From: Paenibacillus sedimenti
GTDB taxonomy: Bacteria > Bacillota > Bacilli > Paenibacillales > NBRC-103111
Assembly: GCF_014534655.1 (NCBI RefSeq)
Contig: NZ_JACVVD010000014.1
Location: 1-64,000, forward strand
DNA length: 64,000 bases
Reading direction: 5' to 3'
Positions within the stretch are counted from its first letter, which is position 1, and each line of letters begins with the position of its first letter. The notes under the pieces are model-generated. The model ran no database searches and was not told the DNA's origin. It was given only the letters and a program-made list of their open reading frames with translations. Below are positions 57,987 through 64,000 of this stretch, piece after piece. The position numbers and the translations under genes are program-made.

Positions 57987-59651
57987 TTAAATATTCGAAG
58001 ACTTCATCTCTTTACTTTTGTGATCGAGCGTGCTGTTCCCTTGAATTAAAGCTTTAATTCTAAAAGCGAGACGCAAGCGCAGTGTTTCATCGGCTTCTTT
58101 TAAGCTTCTGCCAATGATCTCTTCACATTTTTCTAAACGATAAATCACTGTATTGCGGTGCACGTATAAACGTTTGGCTGTTTCAGCCAAATGGCAATGT
58201 GTTTCTAAATAAACGGATAAAGTCTGAAGCAATATTTGATGATCTTTATTTGGATCATTGGCAAATGCCTGAAAAGTGTCTGAATAAAACTTTATTAGGT
58301 GCTCATAAGGGACCATTCGTAAAATCTCTGGAACTTCCTTTGGCTGATAAATTTCAATAAATTTTTTCTTTCCGGACATATTTCCATAATATAAGGCATC
58401 GGTTGCTTCTTTATATGAGATCGGAATATGGATTAATTGCTGCGCGTAATTACTAATACCAAATGAAAGCTCCTCTTGGCAGTGTATTGCAATCTTTGTT
58501 TGTAGTGTTTCTAATAGTGAAAAAAACGGTTGTTCGATATCCTTCCATCCGCCCTTCAGCTGCATGAGTAAAATATAGGAATGATCGGTTGTGAAAAGGT
58601 GGATTTTTTGGTGAAAAAGTTGTAGTTCCGACTCGATTTTATCGTAAATCAATTCTTGTTCTGATTGGTATTGCATAAACGATATGTTTTTCTCTGTAAT
58701 ATCTAGTTTACCTACTGCACAAACATACCGTTGTTCGTTTAATAATCCAAACTCTTTTCCTCGGCTAATGATTTCTTCATTGGTAGAAAATGAGCCGTTA
58801 ATGAAATTGGTGAAAAATTCATTTTCAATACGTCGTCTATTTTGTTTTAGTGCATTTTCTTTCATGAGTTCAAAAGCAATAACGTTCGTCGCTTGCTCAA
58901 CTGTTAAGAAGGTCGAGCGGTCTGACAATGGTATGAACCCTAATATACACAGGTAGCTATATTGCTTATGTGAATAAACAGGAAAAAGTGTAATTGTATC
59001 TCGCGTTTCATTTAATAATGAGAATGTAGATATTGTTGTTTTGGAAAAGTGAAGGTGATGTCCGCTTGTAATCAATGTCTCCAGATGTTCAAAAATGGAT
59101 GGTTGATTAAAATTATTTACAGCTGGACGTAAATGATGATTTAGCAATACTACAGGTAAGTGAATTAGGGAAGACAAACTTTCAAGGATTTTATTTATTC
59201 CCTGTCCGCTCATAATATGGTTAGTAAATTGTTGGTGTGTTTGCATGGCATTGTGCAGCTCGTTCGTACGAATATCAAGGATATGACTTAATGACTTATT
59301 TACAATATCCCCTAATGAAGTTTGAATGGGAAGCTCTAGGAGCGGAAGCTGAAGTTCGTTTGCAAGAGATACAGCTTCATCAGGTATTTGGTCTAAAAAT
59401 CGCTTTGTTTTAATTCCTAAGCCTGAGCAGTCTTGTTTCTCCATTTCCTTAATAAGGTGTAATAATGAATGAAGATCATCCTTGAAATGAAAGGCTGTTG
59501 TTACAAGTAATTCGTTTTTCTTTAAAAAATGGATGATATCGGGAGCATCCATCATATTCACTGTATTTACTTCACGTTCAATTCCTTGATTTCCTGCAAC
59601 TAAGGAGGCTCCATTAAACACAGGAAGATCTAATAGCTCACTTAATCTCAT
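57987..59651 (-). CDS. pucR: PucR-family purine catabolism regulator
   Basis: 554 residues from the ATG at 59651, preceded on the minus strand by AAAGGAG; a start at 59696 lies upstream of that site. N-terminal PucR domain (MRLSELLDLPVFNGASLVAG, NMMDAPDIIHFLKKNELLVT), a central region, and the C-terminal HTH HLAETAKRLYVHRNTVIYRL. In Bacillus PucR turns on purine degradation genes, with allantoin-type intermediates as inducers. It is divergent from the allantoate amidohydrolase cluster, its likely target. Confidence 0.88.
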   Translation of the reverse strand: MRLSELLDLPVFNGASLVAGNQGIEREVNTVNMMDAPDIIHFLKKNELLVTTAFHFKDDLHSLLHLIKEMEKQDCSGLGIKTKRFLDQIPDEAVSLANELQLPLLELPIQTSLGDIVNKSLSHILDIRTNELHNAMQTHQQFTNHIMSGQGINKILESLSSLIHLPVVLLNHHLRPAVNNFNQPSIFEHLETLITSGHHLHFSKTTISTFSLLNETRDTITLFPVYSHKQYSYLCILGFIPLSDRSTFLTVEQATNVIAFELMKENALKQNRRRIENEFFTNFINGSFSTNEEIISRGKEFGLLNEQRYVCAVGKLDITEKNISFMQYQSEQELIYDKIESELQLFHQKIHLFTTDHSYILLMQLKGGWKDIEQPFFSLLETLQTKIAIHCQEELSFGISNYAQQLIHIPISYKEATDALYYGNMSGKKKFIEIYQPKEVPEILRMVPYEHLIKFYSDTFQAFANDPNKDHQILLQTLSVYLETHCHLAETAKRLYVHRNTVIYRLEKCEEIIGRSLKEADETLRLRLAFRIKALIQGNSTLDHKSKEMKSSNI

Positions 59652-59702
59652 TCCATATCTATCTCCTTTGCATATTTCAAGATTGTCACAATTCAAATAG
59701 AA

Positions 59703-59765
59703 TTTTAGTTAATATAAACAACGAAATGAAGAAATCTTCTACATTTCTGTGAATGATTTTGTTAA
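59703..59765. promoter_or_regulatory. Candidate PucR boxes in the divergent intergenic region
   Basis: TTTAGTTAA (59704-59712) and TTTTGTTAA (59757-59765) each differ at one base from the core NTTGGTTAA of the published Bacillus PucR box (WWWCNTTGGTTAA). The region is very AT-rich, so chance matches are quite possible. Confidence 0.3.
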
Positions 59766-59860
59766 TTATTTATTTTACAATTATTTTAGAATCTTCACCA
59801 TATCAATATTTGTAACAATAAATGACAGAAAAACTATTCGTTGGAATAGGAGAGATTAGG

Positions 59861-61108
59861 TTGGTTATCGGAGAAGAGAAATTATCTGACTTATTTAAAC
59901 AAGTTGAAGAGAAGGTAGAGTGGTTAGCTTCATTTGGAAAAAGTGAAAAAAATGGAGTTACACGCCAACTGTATTCAAAAGAATGGCAATCCGCTCAAAA
60001 AGCAGTCGAAAAACAAATGGAAGAGATTGGACTCCATACCTACTATGATGATGTTGGGAACTTATTTGGCAGATTAATGGGCAGACAAGAAAAGTCCTCT
60101 ACTATTTTAACAGGATCTCACATTGATACTGTCATAGATGGTGGGAAGTATGACGGAGCATACGGGGTAATTGCCGGTTTAATAGCTATAGAACATTTAT
60201 ATAAACATTACGGGCTGCCTCAAAAAAATATAGAAGTCGTTTCTTTATGTGAAGAAGAGGGAAGCCGTTTTCCCATGACCTATTGGGGCTCTGGCAGCAT
60301 CACCGGGATAAAGTCATTTGAAGATATTCAGGATTTGAAGGATGCAGCGGGTATACCTTTCGTAGAAGCTATGCAGCAAGCAGGGTTTGGCCAAGGGAAA
60401 TACTCACCACCAAGGCGAAATGATCTCGATTGTTTTATTGAATTGCATATAGAACAAGGAGAGGTATTAGAAAGAGAAGAGAAATCCATTGGAATTGTTA
60501 GTCACATTGTTGGACAGAGAAGATACAATATCACAGTAATTGGAGAAAGCAACCACGCTGGTACAACGCCAATGCGTTGGCGTAAGGATGCCATGTATGC
60601 GGCAACCGGGCTTATTCAAGTTCTTATGGAAAGAGCGAAAGAAACATCTCCTGACTTCGTTGCTACAGTCGGTCAAATGTATGTTGAGCCCAATATATCC
60701 AATGTTATTCCAAGAAAAGTGACATTTAGTGTGGATATTCGTCATAGTGATGAAAATGTTCTTTTTGGATTTTGTGACGATGTATTTAAAGAGTTTGAAC
60801 GGATTGCAAGCAGGCATGATACGCATTTGAATATTCATAATTGGATGAACGAAAAACCGGTTAAGATGTGTGAAAAGCTGAATAAAATCTCAGAATCCAT
60901 ATTAGAGAGGGAACAGGTGCCATTCAAAAAAATGACTAGCGGAGCTGGCCATGATTCGCAAGTTTTTGGGCAATTCTGTCCAACTTCTCTATTATTTGTC
61001 CCAAGTCATAAGGGAATTAGCCACTCGCCATATGAGTTTACGAAGACACAGGATTTAAAGCAAGGTATTGAATTATTGATAAAAGTATTATATGAACTAG
61101 CCTATTAA
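59861..61108 (+). CDS. pucF: Allantoate amidohydrolase / M20 Zn-dependent hydrolase
   Basis: 415 residues if TTG 59861 is used, which follows TAGGAGAGATTAGG; ATG 59822 is in frame but has no ribosome-binding site. M20 metal ligands: GSHIDTVIDGGKYDGAYGV, LCEEEGSRFP, ELHIEQGEVLE and the C-terminal SGAGHDSQ and SHKGISHSPYE. The dimer-interface segment GESNHAGTTPM is typical of allantoate amidohydrolases and ureido hydrolases. Converts allantoate to ureidoglycine, CO2 and ammonia; a carbamoyl-amino-acid hydrolase is the alternative. Next to PucG it fits purine breakdown. Confidence 0.88.
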   Translation: MVIGEEKLSDLFKQVEEKVEWLASFGKSEKNGVTRQLYSKEWQSAQKAVEKQMEEIGLHTYYDDVGNLFGRLMGRQEKSSTILTGSHIDTVIDGGKYDGAYGVIAGLIAIEHLYKHYGLPQKNIEVVSLCEEEGSRFPMTYWGSGSITGIKSFEDIQDLKDAAGIPFVEAMQQAGFGQGKYSPPRRNDLDCFIELHIEQGEVLEREEKSIGIVSHIVGQRRYNITVIGESNHAGTTPMRWRKDAMYAATGLIQVLMERAKETSPDFVATVGQMYVEPNISNVIPRKVTFSVDIRHSDENVLFGFCDDVFKEFERIASRHDTHLNIHNWMNEKPVKMCEKLNKISESILEREQVPFKKMTSGAGHDSQVFGQFCPTSLLFVPSHKGISHSPYEFTKTQDLKQGIELLIKVLYELAY

Positions 61109-61121
61109 GGGGGAGAAAATA

Positions 61122-62345
61122 ATGAACGTTTTTCAAGAAATCAATGCACCGTTACGAACAATTATGACTCCAGGACCCGTTGAGGTTGATCCCAGAGTGC
61201 TGCGTGCGATGAGCACCCCGATCCTTGGGCAGTTTGATCCTGCTTTTACACAAATGATGAATGAAACGATGGAGATGCTTCGTCAAGTATTTCAAACCCA
61301 AAATAAGTGGGCATTTCCGATCGACGGAACTTCCCGAGCTGGTATTGAAGCTGTATTGTGCAGTGTAATAGAGCCGGGAGATAAAGTACTCATCCCTATC
61401 TTCGGCAGATTTGGACATTTGTTAACTGAAATTGCCGAGCGTAATGGGGCGGAAATCCACATTATCGAATGTAAATGGGGAGAAGTTTTTGATCAGCAGG
61501 TCATTATTGATGAAGTGAGAAAAGTAAAACCAAAGGTACTTGCGATTGTGCATGGTGAAACATCGACCGGCTGTATGCAGCCACTGGACCAAATCGGACC
61601 TGCTTGCCGGGAGCTTGATGTGTTATGTATTGTTGATGCAGTTGCGACTATTGGCGGAACGGAAGTAAAGGTAGATGAATGGAAGCTTGATGCCGTGATC
61701 GGAGGGACTCAAAAATGCTTGTCTGTTCCTTCCGGTATGGCTCCCATCACGTATAATGGCCGCGTAGAACGATTGCTTGCAACCAGAAAGAAAGTGGAGA
61801 GAGGCGTTGCGCAGGAGCATGATCGCGTACATGTTCAACATCCGATTCGTAGTAATTATTTTGATCTAAGCCAACTTCAAGACTATTGGGGACCGAGAAG
61901 ATTAAATCATCATACAGAAGCAACCTCCATGCTTTATGCTTTACGCGAGGGAGTGCGTATTGTTTTACAAGAGGGGCTTGAGGAACGCTTTGAAAGACAT
62001 CGTTTGCACGAGAAAGCGCTTATAGAAGGAATCAAAGCTATGGGTTTGGAGTTATTTAATGATGTGTCCTGGAAGCTTCCTATGGTCACCTGCGTGACAA
62101 TTCCAGATGGTATCGATGGTGAGGCAGTAAGAACGATGCTGCTTGAGCAGTTTGGTATAGAGATCGCTAGCTCATTTGGCCCTCTTCATGGCAAAATCTG
62201 GCGAATTGGTACTATGGGATACAGCTGCCGGAAAGAAAATGTTTTATTTGTTCTAGCGGCGCTTGAGGCTGTATTGATTCGCCATCATGCATCCATTCAA
62301 ATTGGACAAGGTTTACAAGCTGCGCTTAATGTATATGAGTCCTAA
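61122..62345 (+). CDS. pucG: (S)-ureidoglycine-glyoxylate aminotransferase
   Basis: 407 residues, class V PLP enzyme. TMTPGPVEVDPRVLRAM at the start, FPIDGTSRAGIEAV, HGETSTGCMQPLDQIG, cofactor Asp in CIVDAVATIGG and Schiff-base Lys in VIGGTQKCLSVPSGMAPITY. Closely resembles PucG of Bacillus, which transfers the amino group of ureidoglycine to glyoxylate, giving oxalurate and glycine. An alanine/serine-glyoxylate transaminase is the alternative. 13 bases after the hydrolase gene. GGGGGAGAAAATA before ATG. Confidence 0.9.
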   Translation: MNVFQEINAPLRTIMTPGPVEVDPRVLRAMSTPILGQFDPAFTQMMNETMEMLRQVFQTQNKWAFPIDGTSRAGIEAVLCSVIEPGDKVLIPIFGRFGHLLTEIAERNGAEIHIIECKWGEVFDQQVIIDEVRKVKPKVLAIVHGETSTGCMQPLDQIGPACRELDVLCIVDAVATIGGTEVKVDEWKLDAVIGGTQKCLSVPSGMAPITYNGRVERLLATRKKVERGVAQEHDRVHVQHPIRSNYFDLSQLQDYWGPRRLNHHTEATSMLYALREGVRIVLQEGLEERFERHRLHEKALIEGIKAMGLELFNDVSWKLPMVTCVTIPDGIDGEAVRTMLLEQFGIEIASSFGPLHGKIWRIGTMGYSCRKENVLFVLAALEAVLIRHHASIQIGQGLQAALNVYES

Positions 62346-62393
62346 CATGCAGGTAAAGTAATTTGAATAATTCGTTTTGAATTTAAAATTTAA

Positions 62394-62424
62394 AAAGATT
62401 CCGGGTATTGCCGGAATCTTTTTG
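62394..62424 (+). terminator. Terminator after pucG
   Basis: AAAAAGATTCCGG pairs with CCGGAATCTTTTT around GTATTG. May be leaky, as the permease 45 bases downstream shows no clear promoter. Confidence 0.85.
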
Positions 62425-62468
62425 CGCAGGATAAAAATGCTCTTCTAAAAGATATAGAAGGTGGACTT

Positions 62469-63785
62469 ATGACAAAGCTGTTCAAAATGGAATATTGGCT
62501 TGGCGGGCTGCAATGGCTTTTTTTTCTTTTCACAAATACGGTTGTAATTCCTATTACTGTAGGAGCGGCTTTCCAGCTTCCTCAAGACAAAATTATATTC
62601 CTGGTTCAATTCTCCTTTCTTTTTACTGGATTAGCCTGTATATTACAAGCTCTATTAGGACATAGACGATCCGTGATGGAGGGGCAATCCGGATTGTGGT
62701 GGGGAGTAATTTTAAGTCTTTGTTACGCAGCTCCTTCTCAAGGGATATCGTTAACGACTCTTGGGGGAAGCCTGGCTGTCGGGATTATGATCTCCGGGTT
62801 TATCACGATACTCATTGGTTTAAGCGGGATTTCACAGCATCTTTCCAAATGGTTTAACCCAGGTGTAATGGCTGTATTCATGCTTCTTTTAGGATGCAGA
62901 TTAAATTCAATTTTCTTAAAGGTAATGCTGGGTATTCCCTTTGGGGCTCACTCGGATACGTCACACATTGACCTGCCCATTTTCTTACTATCTAGTACTG
63001 TTGCCGTTTTTGTTATTGTTCTCAGTATTAAAGCTCTCCCTTCGATTAGTAAATATTCGTTATTAATCGGGATCATTGGAGGATGGATTTTGTATGAGTT
63101 GTTATTTACCGGCATGGAAACCATAGACATTTCAGGGAAATTAGATATTGAACTATTTCCTCTTGGTGCACCTAGTCTGGATGTAGGGGTTATTTTAATC
63201 GCTGTCATCGCGGGTCTTATTAACACATCTAATACATTTGGAGCGTTAAAGGGTACTGATGAGATCTATAAAACAAATGCGAGCGGAAAACAATATAGAA
63301 GCTCGTTTACAATAAGCGGGTTATTCGTTATTATTTCGGGGTTGTTTGGGATGGTTCCCTATGCCCCATATGTATCGTCAATCGGTTTTCTCAATCAAAC
63401 TAAAATTTTGGAGCGAATCCCATTTATCATTGGTGGCGGGATGTTTATGCTGATGGGGGTTACACCTGCCATAAGCAGCTTAATGGCCAAGCTTCCTTTA
63501 AGTGTTGGAAGTGCCGTTTTGCTTGTGACTTATTTACGTCTGCTGCACACATCTCTTCAATATTTTGCGCAAATTCAATTAAATACGGCGAATGTGTATC
63601 GTTTAGCGGCTCCGTTATTCATTGGAATTATTTTCATGACATTTCCTGCATCTTACTTCGAAACAATTCCAAGTATTTTGCGCCCGTTACTAAGCAATGG
63701 GCTATTAGTAGGTATTTTATTATCTCTTTTACTAGAAAATATCCGGTTTAAGCGGTTAACAATCAAAAAAAGGGTCAGCACATGA
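62469..63785 (+). CDS. NCS2-family purine/ureide permease
   Basis: 438 residues with ~12-14 membrane helices of the nucleobase-cation symporter 2 (xanthine/uracil permease) family, closest in look to the YbbY branch. The conserved QH-type motif region, the segment VAVIAGLINTSNTFGALKGTD (helix 8) and the NTS signature (INTSNTFGA) are visible. Imports a nucleobase, uric acid or related compound with protons. Position in the puc cluster argues for a purine breakdown substrate. ATG after AGAAGGTGGACTT. Confidence 0.82.
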   Translation: MTKLFKMEYWLGGLQWLFFLFTNTVVIPITVGAAFQLPQDKIIFLVQFSFLFTGLACILQALLGHRRSVMEGQSGLWWGVILSLCYAAPSQGISLTTLGGSLAVGIMISGFITILIGLSGISQHLSKWFNPGVMAVFMLLLGCRLNSIFLKVMLGIPFGAHSDTSHIDLPIFLLSSTVAVFVIVLSIKALPSISKYSLLIGIIGGWILYELLFTGMETIDISGKLDIELFPLGAPSLDVGVILIAVIAGLINTSNTFGALKGTDEIYKTNASGKQYRSSFTISGLFVIISGLFGMVPYAPYVSSIGFLNQTKILERIPFIIGGGMFMLMGVTPAISSLMAKLPLSVGSAVLLVTYLRLLHTSLQYFAQIQLNTANVYRLAAPLFIGIIFMTFPASYFETIPSILRPLLSNGLLVGILLSLLLENIRFKRLTIKKRVST

Positions 63786-63817
63786 AAGAGTTTTTTATTG
63801 ATCTGGAGGGAGTCACG

Positions 63818-64000
63818 ATGATTAATAAGTGGAATGCATTTGTGGATGAAAATTTAAATATTAAATCAACGGAATCAGGGCGGTTAAACGGTTTGACGTT
63901 TGCGGTAAAAGATGTGTTTGCGATTCAAGGTTATAGAAGCGGAGCAGGAAACCCTGATTGGCTCCGCACACACGGTCCTGCTGCTCAGCATGCACTTGCT
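63818..64000 (+). CDS. Amidase-family enzyme (partial, runs off the window)
   Basis: The first 61 residues of an amidase-signature protein: RLNGLTFAVKDVFAIQGYRS with the catalytic Lys of the VKD motif, and SGAGNPDWLRTH. The Ser-cis-Ser and nucleophile motifs lie beyond the window. ATG 63818 follows CTGGAGGGAGTCACG; an ATG at 63782, overlapping the permease stop, is a longer alternative. Its place after pucG suggests hydrolysis of a ureide such as oxalurate or allophanate, which is inference only. Confidence 0.8.
   Translation, partial: MINKWNAFVDENLNIKSTESGRLNGLTFAVKDVFAIQGYRSGAGNPDWLRTHGPAAQHALA

Overview
The window reads as a chromosomal segment from a Gram-positive member of the Bacilli, most likely Paenibacillaceae. 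The evidence is a set of Bacillus-type syntenies (hprK-lgt-ppaX-yvoF; yvcD-trxB ... rapZ-glmR-whiA-crh; cggR-gapA-pgk-tpiA-gpmI-eno; secG-esterase-rnr-smpB-ssrA), a CggR operator, a CtsR operator, a GlnK/GlnL-type two-component pair, and a copper-amine-oxidase-N-domain secreted protein of the kind common in Paenibacillus. Genus is an inference; no species can be named from the sequence alone.

Layout. 1-1.0 kb: the 3' end of a 23S rRNA gene, then eight tRNA genes (Ser, Met, Val, Thr, Asp, Phe, Tyr, Lys) and terminators; no 5S gene is seen in its usual place. 1.1-5.3 kb (minus): a thiamine-binding YqgV-like protein and a GMC oxidoreductase / gluconate-2-dehydrogenase-subunit-3 / small membrane protein / LarA-family racemase operon. 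5.5-11.2 kb (plus): a PucR/CdaR-type regulator, the multi-sugar ABC ATPase MsmX/UgpC, then hprK-lgt-ppaX-yvoF. 11.4-20 kb: a histidine operon (hisZ-G-D-B-H-A-F-IE-J, without hisC) followed by prs, which makes the PRPP used by HisG. The hisA gene is of the eukaryotic HIS6 type. 20-27.5 kb: a TPR protein, thioredoxin reductase, glucokinase, rapZ, glmR, whiA and an HPr/Crh-like protein. 27.8-32.5 kb: a glutamine-type sensor kinase and response regulator next to a polar amino-acid ABC transporter. 32.7-35.3 kb: a secreted protein, clpP under a CtsR site, and tRNA-Arg. 35.5-42.6 kb: the central glycolytic operon under CggR. 42.7-45.5 kb: four membrane or envelope genes (M50-like peptidase, papain-like amidase, DedA, PAP2). 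45.6-50.6 kb: secG, esterase, RNase R with a long Gly/Arg/Ala-rich tail, smpB and tmRNA, a set devoted to secretion, RNA turnover and ribosome rescue.

From 50.6 kb the window becomes accessory. Right after the tmRNA gene lies the C-terminal remnant of a serine recombinase. Then come a membrane protein with a NarL-type two-component pair, a broken cupin gene, an IS3-type transposase remnant and a truncated MerR-type effector domain. From about 55.2 kb the DNA is visibly AT-richer. It carries a MarR-controlled quinone/redox operon (pirin, MarR, DoxX, WrbA) with two identical-architecture palindromic operators, then a purine/ureide catabolism cluster (PucR regulator, allantoate amidohydrolase, ureidoglycine-glyoxylate aminotransferase, NCS2 permease, and an amidase cut by the window end).

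Items most worth a second look: the eukaryote-type HisA inside an otherwise bacterial his operon; a family of short hairpins placed directly before the Shine-Dalgarno of msmX, hprK and trxB; a ~170-nt branched palindrome after prs; the His15-bearing protein at the Crh locus; the RNase R tail; and the recombinase scar at ssrA.
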